Part shown: one piece after another, positions 8,358-17,134 of the stretch
Numbering within the stretch: the stretch's first letter is position 1
Layout: the number at the start of each line of letters is the position of its first letter
Source of the DNA: CAZKHG01 sp964552655
Lineage (GTDB): Bacteria; Bacteroidota; Bacteroidia; Bacteroidales; Tenuifilaceae
Direction of reading: 5' to 3'
DNA length: 64,000 nt
NCBI GenBank assembly: GCA_964552655.1
Contig: CAZKHG010000008.1
Coordinates: 1 to 64,000 of the forward strand
Made by a program: the position numbers and the translations under genes
Notes under the pieces: model-generated
The model's input: the letters and a program-made list of their open reading frames with translations, nothing else
The model's database searches: none
Told to the model about the DNA's origin: nothing

Positions 8358-9002
8358 ATGTTCAAATATTTATCTTTTCTATTTTTAATTATTATCACTC
8401 ATCATACCGCTCACTCTCAGGAGAAAAGAGACCTGGGATTACAATTGGGTGGTTCATACTATATTGGTGATTACAACCTGGGAACTCAATTATACCAGCC
8501 TCTTACGGCAATTGGAGTAATTTATAAATACAATTTCAACAACTTTTATACTGCCAGAGTATCTGCAATTTATGGTGGCCTTAGAGGTAGCTATAACCCT
8601 TCCAGCCATTTTCTGCCCGGGAAAACCGGTTCTTTCAGCAAAAGATTAATTGAAGCAGAAGCATTAAGTGAAATCAACCTGTTAGCCTTCGACACCCATC
8701 AATATAAAAAGGAAAATTTTACTCCGTATGTCATTGTTGGTATTGGTGTGGCTTATGTTGATGGGCAGATTATGCCCCATTTCCCTTTTGGAATCGGTAT
8801 AAAAATCTGTACAGGTAGCCGGACTGCTGTAGGAGTTGAATGGCGAATGCATAAAACTATCACCGATTCAATTGACAGCTATGAAAATCCTGATGGCGGT
8901 AGAAAAGCTATACTTCATAATAACGATTGGTTTTCATTTGCAGGATTATTTTTAACTTACCGGCTTTATAACAATGGGTACACTTGTCCTGCGTATAGAT
9001 AA
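8358..9002 (+). CDS. PorG-like outer-membrane protein (DUF6089 family)
   Basis: This 214-residue secreted barrel starts with a signal peptide ending at HSQ. The strand pattern LGLQLGGSYYIGDYN at the N-terminus and the C-terminal LTYRLYNNGYTCPAYR are characteristic of DUF6089 proteins. In Porphyromonas gingivalis the gene just upstream of uppS and bamA encodes PorG, a type IX secretion component; position and size agree here. The assignment to PorG is by synteny and family resemblance, so a direct role in type IX secretion is inferred. It ends 8 bases before uppS. Confidence 0.7.
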   Translation: MFKYLSFLFLIIITHHTAHSQEKRDLGLQLGGSYYIGDYNLGTQLYQPLTAIGVIYKYNFNNFYTARVSAIYGGLRGSYNPSSHFLPGKTGSFSKRLIEAEALSEINLLAFDTHQYKKENFTPYVIVGIGVAYVDGQIMPHFPFGIGIKICTGSRTAVGVEWRMHKTITDSIDSYENPDGGRKAILHNNDWFSFAGLFLTYRLYNNGYTCPAYR

Positions 9003-9010
9003 TTTTAAAC

Positions 9011-9748
9011 ATGAACTTGAAGGAAAATATCGACAACAGCAAGATCCCCCATCACATTGCCATAATAATGGATGGAAACGGGCGTTGGGCAAAGCAGAGA
9101 GGGACACAACGGGTTTTTGGCCATAAAAATGGGGTGAAAGCAGTTCGAAATGCAACTGAAGCAGCTGCTGAGTTAGGTATCAAATACTTAACTTTATATG
9201 CATTTTCCACCGAAAACTGGAAGCGTCCAAAGATGGAAGTTGATGCTCTTATGAGCCTTCTAATAGGAACAATTAATTCCGAAACCGATGAGCTGATAAA
9301 AAATAACGTACGTCTTGGCACAATTGGGGACATTTCTTCCCTCCCCCCAAAAGTACAGAAAGAGCTCAAAGAAGCCATCAAAAAAACATCAAAATGCAGT
9401 GGTTTAAACCTGATACTTGCCCTGAGCTATAGTTCAAGAAGTGAAATTATTAGAGCTGTTAATAAAATTATGACGGATACCAAAAAAGGAAAATTTACCA
9501 AGGATGAAATAAATGAAACACTCTTTACTAAATACCTTGATACCGCCGGAATACCCGATCCGGAACTAATGATAAGAACGAGCGGCGAACTTAGAATAAG
9601 TAATTTTCTGCTTTGGCAACTTGCTTACTCCGAACTTTATTTTACACCGGTGCTTTGGCCCGACTTTTCAAAAGATGACTTATATGCCGCAATTATTGAT
9701 TATCAAAAAAGAGAACGCCGTTTTGGTAAAATAAGTGAACAACTTTAG
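9011..9748 (+). CDS. uppS: Isoprenyl transferase (undecaprenyl diphosphate synthase)
   Basis: The enzyme extends farnesyl diphosphate with isopentenyl units to make the C55 lipid carrier for peptidoglycan and surface glycans. The Z-prenyltransferase signature HIAIIMDGNGRWAKQRG is near residue 15, with the catalytic Asp in MDGNGRW, YLTLYAFSTENWKRP near residue 65, and the substrate-binding RTSGELRISNFLLWQLAYSE near residue 195. The length of 245 residues is normal. Confidence 0.95.
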   Translation: MNLKENIDNSKIPHHIAIIMDGNGRWAKQRGTQRVFGHKNGVKAVRNATEAAAELGIKYLTLYAFSTENWKRPKMEVDALMSLLIGTINSETDELIKNNVRLGTIGDISSLPPKVQKELKEAIKKTSKCSGLNLILALSYSSRSEIIRAVNKIMTDTKKGKFTKDEINETLFTKYLDTAGIPDPELMIRTSGELRISNFLLWQLAYSELYFTPVLWPDFSKDDLYAAIIDYQKRERRFGKISEQL

Positions 9749-9768
9749 CTTATTTTACACACTTTAGC

Positions 9769-9799
9769 TTGTTACAGTTAAGTCACTTGATTAAATTTG
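9769..9799 (+). promoter_or_regulatory. Promoter of bamA
   Basis: TTG at 9769-9771, a 20-base spacer, and TAAATTTG at 9792-9799 match the Bacteroidota promoter consensus. The implied leader before the bamA ATG is about 65 bases. Confidence 0.6.
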
Positions 9800-9872
9800 C
9801 CTGATTTTGAAAAATCACTTTCTATTTTTTATTAATAAAATTACAACTTAAAAGGTTGATTAATAATGTTAT

Positions 9873-12455
9873 ATGAAGCATAAAAATCTTTTTATTCTAT
9901 TTATAGCCCTTTCGTTACCGATTGGTTTATTTGCCCAGGAGATTGAATTAAACTACGAAAACCCAAAAAAATACTGTATAAAGGAGGTCACCGTTTCAGG
10001 AGTGAAATTTCTGGATCAGACGGTTTTAGTATCAGTTAGCGGGTTAAATGTAGGCGATACCATTACCATCCCCGGCGATGAGGTAACCCGTTCAATTAAA
10101 AAGTTGTGGAACCAGGGATTATTCTCCGATGTTAAGGTTACAGCTACCAAAACCGATGGGAAAGATATTTATTTGGATATTTTCCTGCTTGAACGACCCA
10201 GGATTTCTTCTATAAATTTTACAGGTGTGAGGAAAGGAGAGGTGGATGATTTAAAAGACTTACTCAAGCTCAGGGCTGGCGGACAGGTGACTGAAAGCAT
10301 TCTCGAAAATTCAACCCGAATAATTAAAAAACATTATCGTAGCAAAGGATACTTGAACACTGGGGTTGACATTTTACAGGAGAATGATACCATTATTGCA
10401 AACGGTGTTAAGCTTACTTTCGCCATCAAAAAGAACGGAAAGGTGAAAATCAGCGATATCACGTTTGAAGGTAATGTTGCTTATAGCGATGCCAGGTTAA
10501 GACGCGCCCTGAAAAAAACCCACAGACGGGATATCAATATCTTTAAATCAGCAAAGTTTATTGAAGCGGAGTACGAGGAGGATAAAAATAACCTTATTGC
10601 TTTTTATAACGAGCATGGCTATAGGGATGCCCGGATTTTAAAAGATTCAATTTTTGTGGTTAATGAGAAAAGAATCGGGATTCACCTTTGGTTAAACGAG
10701 GGTCCGCAATATCATATCCGATCCTTATCCTGGGTTGGCAATACCAAGCTACCATCCGATGCGTTAACCGCTTACTTAGGAATGAAAAAAGGTGATGTTT
10801 ACGATCAGGCGCTGCTGGAAAAACGACTTTTTACTGATGAAAATTCCATCTCAACCATGTACATGGACGATGGATACCTTTTTTTCCAGATAACCCCGGT
10901 TGAAAAGCAGCTGGCAAATGATTCTGTTGACATTGAGATGAGAATATATGAGGGCGATCAGGCAACTATAAACAGGGTTGGTATTGTTGGGAACACTAAA
11001 ACCAACGAGAATGTTATCCGTCGCGAAATCTGGTCCAAACCCGGAAATCTTTTCAGTAAGTCCGAGATTACCCGTACCATTCGGGAACTGGCACAGATGG
11101 GTCACTTCGATCCCGAAAAACTTGACGTAAAACCCATTCCCAACCAGGCTGATGGCACTGTTGATCTGAAATACCTTTTAGAGGAGAAAGCCAACGACCA
11201 GCTGGAAATATCAGGTGGTTGGGGTGCAAACATGTTTGTTGGCACAGTTGGAATCCGGTTTTCAAACTTCTCTGCACGTAGAATTTTTGAAAAAAATGCC
11301 TGGCGGCCAGTGCCTTCCGGTGATAGCCAATCATTAACTCTTAGGGCTTCAACCAATGGGACTTATTACAAAGCGTTCAGCTTTTCATTCACTGAACCTT
11401 GGTTGGGAGGCAGAAAACCCACTAATTTTTCTATTTCACTTTACCACACCATCCAAAACAGCAGGGGTAGTCTCATTTACCAAACCTCTGATGAATCAAT
11501 GAAGGTTTCTGGTGCATCTGTGGGAATTGGTACCCGTTTAAAATGGCCGGACAATTATTTTACAATATTCAACGAGTTGAGTTTGCAAAACTACCTGCTT
11601 AAGAATTGGAATTACTTTATCTTTCAAAACGGTAGTTCAAATAACCTAAGTTTTAAAACTACCTTATCAAGAAACTCCACCGATCAGATTATTTACCCAA
11701 GAAGGGGTTCAAATTTCACTTTATCACTACAAATTACACCACCGTATTCGGCTTTTAAACCGAATAAATTCTGGGAATACAGTACAGATGAGTACAACCT
11801 GCTTAAGCAAAAGTATATAGATGAATACTTAAAACAATATTCTTATGCCACCACTGCACAGGCAACTAGCTATGCTAATACTAAACTTGGACAAGGAGAA
11901 GTATCAAAACGCTACAAATGGATTGAATATCACAAGTGGACCGGCAGAGCACAGTGGTACATGAGTTTGGTTGAGAACCTGGTTCTTTATACAAATGCAC
12001 AATTTGGGTTCCTCGGTTATTTTAACAAAGATCTTGGCTTTTCACCATTCGAGGGTTTTGATCTTGGTGGAGATGGAATGTCGGGCTATAACCTTTACGG
12101 ACGGGAAACCATAGGATTAAGAGGTTACGAGAATAGTTCAATAACCCCATTGGTAAATGGAACCCGTGTTGGGAATATTTACGATAAGTTCTCTTTTGAA
12201 CTTAGATATCCGGTTTCCTTAAAACCACAGGCGGCCATTTACCTGCTCACTTTTCTTGAAGCGGGCAATTGCTGGTCCGATTTTGACAAGGTTAACCCTT
12301 TCAATGTTTACAGATCAGCAGGAGTTGGTGCCAGGATGTTTCTCCCCATGCTGGGTATGCTTGGTATAGACTGGGGGTATGGCTTTGATAATGTTCCTGG
12401 CCGGCCAGGGGTAAATAAAGGTCAATTCCATTTTGTAATAGGAATGCCTTTTTAA
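9873..12455 (+). CDS. bamA: Outer membrane protein assembly factor BamA
   Basis: This 860-residue protein is the core of the beta-barrel assembly machine. A signal peptide (ends at LFAQ) is followed by five POTRA-like repeats over about residues 30-430, including repeats with the GNTKTNENVIRREI and GLFSDVKV patterns, and then the surface-antigen barrel (about 440-860). The barrel ends with the conserved GQFHFVIGMPF, with a terminal aromatic residue. A long Tyr/Lys-rich loop near residues 630-690 (YSTDEYNLLKQKYIDEYLKQ) is typical of Bacteroidota BamA. Downstream are two Skp-type chaperones. Confidence 0.95.
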   Translation: MKHKNLFILFIALSLPIGLFAQEIELNYENPKKYCIKEVTVSGVKFLDQTVLVSVSGLNVGDTITIPGDEVTRSIKKLWNQGLFSDVKVTATKTDGKDIYLDIFLLERPRISSINFTGVRKGEVDDLKDLLKLRAGGQVTESILENSTRIIKKHYRSKGYLNTGVDILQENDTIIANGVKLTFAIKKNGKVKISDITFEGNVAYSDARLRRALKKTHRRDINIFKSAKFIEAEYEEDKNNLIAFYNEHGYRDARILKDSIFVVNEKRIGIHLWLNEGPQYHIRSLSWVGNTKLPSDALTAYLGMKKGDVYDQALLEKRLFTDENSISTMYMDDGYLFFQITPVEKQLANDSVDIEMRIYEGDQATINRVGIVGNTKTNENVIRREIWSKPGNLFSKSEITRTIRELAQMGHFDPEKLDVKPIPNQADGTVDLKYLLEEKANDQLEISGGWGANMFVGTVGIRFSNFSARRIFEKNAWRPVPSGDSQSLTLRASTNGTYYKAFSFSFTEPWLGGRKPTNFSISLYHTIQNSRGSLIYQTSDESMKVSGASVGIGTRLKWPDNYFTIFNELSLQNYLLKNWNYFIFQNGSSNNLSFKTTLSRNSTDQIIYPRRGSNFTLSLQITPPYSAFKPNKFWEYSTDEYNLLKQKYIDEYLKQYSYATTAQATSYANTKLGQGEVSKRYKWIEYHKWTGRAQWYMSLVENLVLYTNAQFGFLGYFNKDLGFSPFEGFDLGGDGMSGYNLYGRETIGLRGYENSSITPLVNGTRVGNIYDKFSFELRYPVSLKPQAAIYLLTFLEAGNCWSDFDKVNPFNVYRSAGVGARMFLPMLGMLGIDWGYGFDNVPGRPGVNKGQFHFVIGMPF

Positions 12456-12588
12456 TTATTTGCCATTTAACTATTAATCGTTCCTATTAATTTGTATTTT
12501 AATTATTTAGCAATAATTTTTTTCACATTAATTAGTCTGATTTTATTTGGCAAACTATTTGATTAGGTAAAAGCAAAATTTTAAAGCC

Positions 12589-13101
12589 ATGAAAAAAATA
12601 CTATTCATTATTGTTCTTATCGCAGTTTCAGGATTTGTATCTGCCCAAAAATTTGCATTTGTGGATTCAGATTATATTCTTAAAAAGATTCCATCATACA
12701 AATCAGCCCAGGAGCAGATTGACAAGCTGACTGCCAGCTATCAGAAAGAGATAGAGGAGAAATATGCCGAGGTTGACAAAATGTACAAAGATTATCAGGC
12801 AGAAAAGGTTCTGCTTACTGAGGAGATGAAAAAGAAACGTGAAGACGAGATTATCTCTAAAGAAAGAAAGGTAAAGGATTTACAGATGAAATATTTTGGA
12901 AAGGATGGGTTGCTGTTTAAGAAACGCGAAGAGTTAATTAAACCTATTCAGGATCAAGTTTTTAATGCAGTAAAAGATATTGCAACCGAGGGTGGTTATG
13001 CAATAATTTTCGACGCGGCATCCTCACCAAATATGCTTTATACTAACCCCCGTTACGATAAAAGCGAAGAAGTTTTACAGAAACTTGGATACAACCAATA
13101 A
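12589..13101 (+). CDS. OmpH/Skp family periplasmic chaperone, first copy
   Basis: This 170-residue protein has a signal peptide ending at VSAQ, a short beta segment KFAFVDSDYILKKIPSYKSA, and a long Lys/Glu-rich coiled coil (about residues 45-110) before a C-terminal IATEGGYAIIFDAASSPNMLY. That layout is typical of Skp, which holds unfolded outer-membrane proteins for BamA. It lies 133 bases after bamA and 39 bases before a second copy. Confidence 0.88.
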   Translation: MKKILFIIVLIAVSGFVSAQKFAFVDSDYILKKIPSYKSAQEQIDKLTASYQKEIEEKYAEVDKMYKDYQAEKVLLTEEMKKKREDEIISKERKVKDLQMKYFGKDGLLFKKREELIKPIQDQVFNAVKDIATEGGYAIIFDAASSPNMLYTNPRYDKSEEVLQKLGYNQ

Positions 13102-13114
13102 ATTTTTATTTTTG
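13085..13114 (+). promoter_or_regulatory. Internal promoter before the second skp gene
   Basis: TTG at 13085-13087, a 19-base spacer, and TATTTTTG at 13107-13114 fit the Bacteroidota consensus. The -33 box lies inside the last codons of the first skp gene, and the second gene begins 26 bases after the -7 box. Confidence 0.55.
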
Positions 13115-13140
13115 CAAACAATTAATATAAAACAATAACG

Positions 13141-13680
13141 ATGAGTAAATTACTAAAAGGGATAATAATAGTAACGCTTTTTGTAGTAGCATCAAGCGTA
13201 AATGCCCAGAACTTTAAATTCGGACATATCAACTCGCAAGAGCTTTTAATGTCGATGCCTGAAAGAGACAGCGCTGAATCAAAGTTAAAGAAATACGCAC
13301 AGGATCTTCAGGATCAGATTGAAACCCTGGGGGTGGAGTACAACAGAAAAGCTCAGGATTATGTCCAGAAAAAGGCCACTTTTACTGATGCCATTCGCGA
13401 GATCAAGGAAAAAGAGCTAAACGACCTGCAACAAAGAGCACAGGAGTTTGAGCAAACCGCACAGCAGGATTACCAGCGTATGCAGGGTGAACTTATGAAA
13501 CCCATAATGGACAAAGCAAACGAGGCCATTAAAAAGGTTGCAAAAGCAAACGCTTTTACTTACATTTTCGATGTTGCTACTGGAGGTGTTGTCTATTTTT
13601 CAGAGCAAAGTACTGATATTTTGCCTTTGGTAAAAAAGGAGCTAGGGATTAAGGAAGCTGCTGCACCAACCAAGAAATAG
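13141..13680 (+). CDS. OmpH/Skp family periplasmic chaperone, second copy
   Basis: This 179-residue paralogue has the same layout: signal peptide ending at VNAQ, KFGHINSQELLMSMPERDSA, a Gln/Glu-rich coiled coil of about 75 residues, and the C-terminal VAKANAFTYIFDVATGGVVYF. Two tandem skp genes behind bamA are usual in Bacteroidota. Its stop is followed by a strong terminator at 13698-13729. Confidence 0.88.
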   Translation: MSKLLKGIIIVTLFVVASSVNAQNFKFGHINSQELLMSMPERDSAESKLKKYAQDLQDQIETLGVEYNRKAQDYVQKKATFTDAIREIKEKELNDLQQRAQEFEQTAQQDYQRMQGELMKPIMDKANEAIKKVAKANAFTYIFDVATGGVVYFSEQSTDILPLVKKELGIKEAAAPTKK

Positions 13681-13697
13681 ATGAAAGTGAAATAATT

Positions 13698-13729
13698 AAA
13701 AACCCGGTTGCATTAACAACCGGGTTTTT
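13698..13729 (+). terminator. Rho-independent terminator after skp genes
   Basis: A perfect 12-base inverted repeat (AAAACCCGGTTG, loop CATTAA, CAACCGGGTTTT) is followed by T residues. It closes the uppS-bamA-skp unit. Confidence 0.88.
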
Positions 13730-13758
13730 AATTATTTTTGATGGGATAACCTAAAGTT

Positions 13759-14571
13759 ATGGCCGTTAACAAACCTATTGGCGTTTTTGACTCAGGACTT
13801 GGAGGACTATCTGTACTTTCCGAACTTCAAAAAGAGCTCCCTTATGAGTCTTTTATCTATTTTGCCGATTCAGCAAACTGCCCTTATGGATCAAAATCAC
13901 CACAGGAAATAATTAGCCTTTCATCAAAAATCACCGATTTCCTTTTATCAAAGGACTGCAAAATCATTGTTGTTGCATGTAACACCGCAACTGCCGGGGC
14001 AATTGACTGGTTGAGAAAAAATTACTCAACACCTTTTATTGGCATGGAGCCAGCCATTAAACCTGCGGCTCTTAATACTACAACAAAAAGTATTGGCGTT
14101 CTGGCAACAGCAGGCACATTTAAGGGTAGGTTGTACATTGAAACAAGCAGGAAATTTGCATCTGATGTTAATGTTTGCTATCAGGTTGGCGAGGGGCTTG
14201 TTGAACTTGTTGAACAGGGAAAGCAAAATACCAGAGAAGCTGAAGCATTGCTAAAAAAATATATAGAACCAATGATTGAATGCAATATTGATCAGCTGGT
14301 TCTGGGATGTACACACTACCCATTCTATAAAAGCTTACTCGCTAAGATTCTTCCAGCTGATGTACAGGTTATCGATCCTGCTCCCGCCGTTGCCTTGCAA
14401 ACCAAAAGAATCCTGACTGAACTCAGCATTCAAAATAGCAGCAATAGTCATAATCTGCTATTTTTTTATACATCTGGGTTAGTAAAGGATTTAAAAAACT
14501 TTGTAAGAAATTCCTCCTCAATGAATTTAGCCAGTTTTACAAAAGTTGATTTCTTGCATATTGATATCTAA
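13759..14571 (+). CDS. murI: Glutamate racemase
   Basis: MurI makes D-glutamate for peptidoglycan. The motif GVFDSGLGGLSVL is near residue 8, the catalytic Cys in VVACNTATAGA is near residue 75, and the second Cys in LVLGCTHYPFYKSLL is near residue 185. The length of 270 residues is normal. The gene lies behind a terminator, so it likely has its own promoter, which I do not see clearly. Confidence 0.94.
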   Translation: MAVNKPIGVFDSGLGGLSVLSELQKELPYESFIYFADSANCPYGSKSPQEIISLSSKITDFLLSKDCKIIVVACNTATAGAIDWLRKNYSTPFIGMEPAIKPAALNTTTKSIGVLATAGTFKGRLYIETSRKFASDVNVCYQVGEGLVELVEQGKQNTREAEALLKKYIEPMIECNIDQLVLGCTHYPFYKSLLAKILPADVQVIDPAPAVALQTKRILTELSIQNSSNSHNLLFFYTSGLVKDLKNFVRNSSSMNLASFTKVDFLHIDI

Positions 14572-14617
14572 ACAAAAAGATTTAACTTGTATTTAATATT
14601 AACCAACTCCTACACTT

Positions 14618-15151
14618 ATGAAAAAAATTATGATCATTGGAATCTTCATGTTAATTGGTTTTACTACAATTGCGCAGGATTCGGGACAGGATAATGCCAC
14701 TGTTTCTAAGGCAAATTTAGGCTTAGGTATGGGGCTCGATTATGGTGGATTTGGTATGCGGTTAAGCTACCTCCCAACTAACACATTTGGCCTTTTTGGA
14801 AGTTTAGGGTATAATTTGAATGGAGCAGGGTTCAACTTTGGGGGCTTTTATAGATTTGCTCCGGATAAAAAGATTTGCCCTTACCTGATTGCCATGTACG
14901 GGTACAATGCCGTTATTGTTGTCCAGAATGCAACACATTATAATCAAACCTATCTGGGACCATCGATTGGTGTTGGGTTTGAATTTCACGGCCGTAACCC
15001 CAAAAGATTTTTCAATATTGAACTTTTGTTGCCATTCAGATCCAAAGAGTATAAGGACGACCTGCAAGCCCTGAAAGATGATCCAAATATCTCTTTTAAG
15101 AATGAACCGATTCCGGTTGCGTTCTGTTTTGGGTATCATTTCAAATTCTAA
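14618..15151 (+). CDS. Small outer-membrane beta-barrel protein
   Basis: This 177-residue protein has a signal peptide (MKKIMIIGIFMLIGFTTIAQ) and short alternating strands rich in Gly and Tyr (LGLGMGLDYGGFGMRLSYLP, GSLGYNLNGAGFNFGGFYRF), ending with PVAFCFGYHFKF, whose last residue is Phe as in barrel proteins targeted to BamA. I do not recognise a specific family or function. A terminator follows at 15174-15205. Confidence 0.68.
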   Translation: MKKIMIIGIFMLIGFTTIAQDSGQDNATVSKANLGLGMGLDYGGFGMRLSYLPTNTFGLFGSLGYNLNGAGFNFGGFYRFAPDKKICPYLIAMYGYNAVIVVQNATHYNQTYLGPSIGVGFEFHGRNPKRFFNIELLLPFRSKEYKDDLQALKDDPNISFKNEPIPVAFCFGYHFKF

Positions 15152-15173
15152 ACATGGTATAAAATCTATTCAT

Positions 15174-15205
15174 AAAACCGATCTTTTGAAAGGGTCGGTT
15201 TTTTG
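15174..15205 (+). terminator. Rho-independent terminator
   Basis: AAAACCGA at 15174-15181 pairs with TCGGTTTT at 15195-15202 and is followed by more T residues. It ends the small barrel gene. Confidence 0.75.
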
Positions 15206-15252
15206 TTTGATGACATATTTTGGTATATTCGCTAAACAGAAAAAGAGTTTTT

Positions 15253-16923
15253 ATGAGAAAGGAACTTGAAGTAGTTTGTGTAAATACAGGCGAAAGAAAA
15301 AAAGTGTTGCCAGGGTTAAATCTCTCGGAAATAGCTGAAGAGTTTGGAGTGAAACTGAATCAACCCATATTAGGGGCAATGGTTAACAACCAGCTGAAAG
15401 AGCTATCCTACGAGGTTTACTCCCCCAAAACAATACTTTTTATAGATATCACCCATCAAGCGGGGATGCGAATGTACCAGCGTTCACTTTTCTTTGTTTT
15501 GCAAAAAGCGGTCAGGGATACTATACCGGGCTCTAAGGTTAGAATTGAACATTCAGTTTCCAAGGGATTTTACTGCGAGATAGACGGGTGCGAACTTCCT
15601 CTTGAATTGCCATTGATTTTTAATATTTGCGATAGGATGCGCGAGATTATTGCTGCTGATATCTCATTCCGCAGAGACAAAGTGCTGACAACAGATGTAG
15701 TGGAACTATTTGAAAACCTTGGTTATACAGATAAAGCGAGACTCTTCAGAACCCGTCCAAAGCTTTATACATCGGTTTACTATTTAGGCGATATGGCCGA
15801 TTATTTTTTTGGATGCCTGGTGCCCTCAACCGGTTACCTGAAAACCTTTGATCTGGTCAAGTACTACCAGGGGATGTTGTTAAGGATTCCAAAGATGGCA
15901 AAGCCCGATGAAGTGGAGGATATCGAAATTCAAAATAAAATGTTCGAGATTTTTCAGGAGTACAAGGATTGGGTTGATATTCTGGGCGTTGGTAATGTAG
16001 GGGCAATAAATGAACAGGTTCAGAAAGGGAATGCCAGCGAGCTGATAAAAATATCCGAAGCATTGCATGAAAAAAAGGTGGCACAGATTGCCGATAAAAT
16101 ATATTGCAGAAAGGAAAATGTCAGGATTGTTCTTATCTCAGGTCCTTCATCTTCCGGCAAAACCACTTTTGCCAAACGACTAGCTATCCAGTTGAAGGTT
16201 ACCGGGTTAAAACCTTATATGATATCCCTCGATAACTATTTTGTTGACCGGGAGAAAACCCCAAAAGATGAGAACGGCGATTACGATTTTGAATCGCTAA
16301 ATGCCCTGGATATTGATTATTTCAATAACGACCTGCTAAGGTTATTGAATGGCGAGGAAATTGAAATCCCAAAATTCTCATTTGAGCAAGGCAAACGATT
16401 TTTCGATAAAACGTTTCTAAAGATCGAACCCAAAGGGATAATCATTATTGAGGGAATTCATGGGCTAAACCCGGGCTTAACCCCGTTGATCCCCAATGAA
16501 ATGAAATTTAAGGTTTATGTATCTGCCTTAACCTCCCTTTCAATAGATGGGATAAATCGAATCCCAACCACCGATAACCGGTTGATAAGAAGAATTATCC
16601 GGGATTTCAGGTATCGGGGGTATAGCGCCCTGGAAACCATTCGCCGTTGGGAAAGCGTTAGGAGAGGCGAGGATAGAAACATTTTTCCTTACCAGGAGCA
16701 GGCCGATGTCATGTTTAACTCGGCGCTGCTCTTCGAGCTAAGCGTACTGAAAAATTATGCAGAACCAATACTTTACGAACTGCCATCTACTGAACCTGAA
16801 TACTCCGAAGCCAACCGCTTGTTAAAATTTCTCAGCTACTTCACTCCGATTCCAGACAAAGAAGTTCCTCCCACCTCAATTCTTCGGGAATTCCTTGGAG
16901 GGAGCACTTTCTCATACAAATAG
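15253..16923 (+). CDS. Nucleoside kinase with TGS and ThrRS-like N-terminal domains
   Basis: This 556-residue cytoplasmic protein joins an N-terminal TGS-like domain (GERKKVLPGLNLSEIAEEFG, about residues 8-65), a threonyl-tRNA-synthetase-like editing-type region (HSVSKGFYCEIDGCELP near 100), and a C-terminal uridine-kinase-type domain with the P-loop VLISGPSSSGKTTFAKRL near residue 295, SLDNYFVDREKTP and IIIIEGIHGLNP. Such proteins are widespread in Bacteroidota and some Firmicutes as nucleoside kinases. The ATG at 15253 is preferred over upstream alternative starts because it begins the TGS domain. The substrate is not assigned. The following 211 bases are very AT-rich and hold no gene I can see. 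Confidence 0.82.
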   Translation: MRKELEVVCVNTGERKKVLPGLNLSEIAEEFGVKLNQPILGAMVNNQLKELSYEVYSPKTILFIDITHQAGMRMYQRSLFFVLQKAVRDTIPGSKVRIEHSVSKGFYCEIDGCELPLELPLIFNICDRMREIIAADISFRRDKVLTTDVVELFENLGYTDKARLFRTRPKLYTSVYYLGDMADYFFGCLVPSTGYLKTFDLVKYYQGMLLRIPKMAKPDEVEDIEIQNKMFEIFQEYKDWVDILGVGNVGAINEQVQKGNASELIKISEALHEKKVAQIADKIYCRKENVRIVLISGPSSSGKTTFAKRLAIQLKVTGLKPYMISLDNYFVDREKTPKDENGDYDFESLNALDIDYFNNDLLRLLNGEEIEIPKFSFEQGKRFFDKTFLKIEPKGIIIIEGIHGLNPGLTPLIPNEMKFKVYVSALTSLSIDGINRIPTTDNRLIRRIIRDFRYRGYSALETIRRWESVRRGEDRNIFPYQEQADVMFNSALLFELSVLKNYAEPILYELPSTEPEYSEANRLLKFLSYFTPIPDKEVPPTSILREFLGGSTFSYK

Positions 16924-17134
16924 CCCTATTATGTTAATCAAGTGTTTATAATTTTTTTAGTTTGTTTAAAATATTATAAATCAACTTATTGAAAATAAAT
17001 ATTTGTTGTTATAACTTTAGACCTCTTTAAATTCATCAATAATAATCGCTGTTTGGTTGATGTTTATAACTTTTTTTTACTATTATTGTACGTAATTAAC
17101 CAATGACCGTCCAAAATCCGGTAGCACTAACAAC

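Noticed and set aside
16924..17134. Possible replication origin in the AT-rich gap
   Set aside because: There are TGTTTATAA-like direct repeats but no DnaA-box cluster, and no dnaA or other origin-linked gene adjoins.
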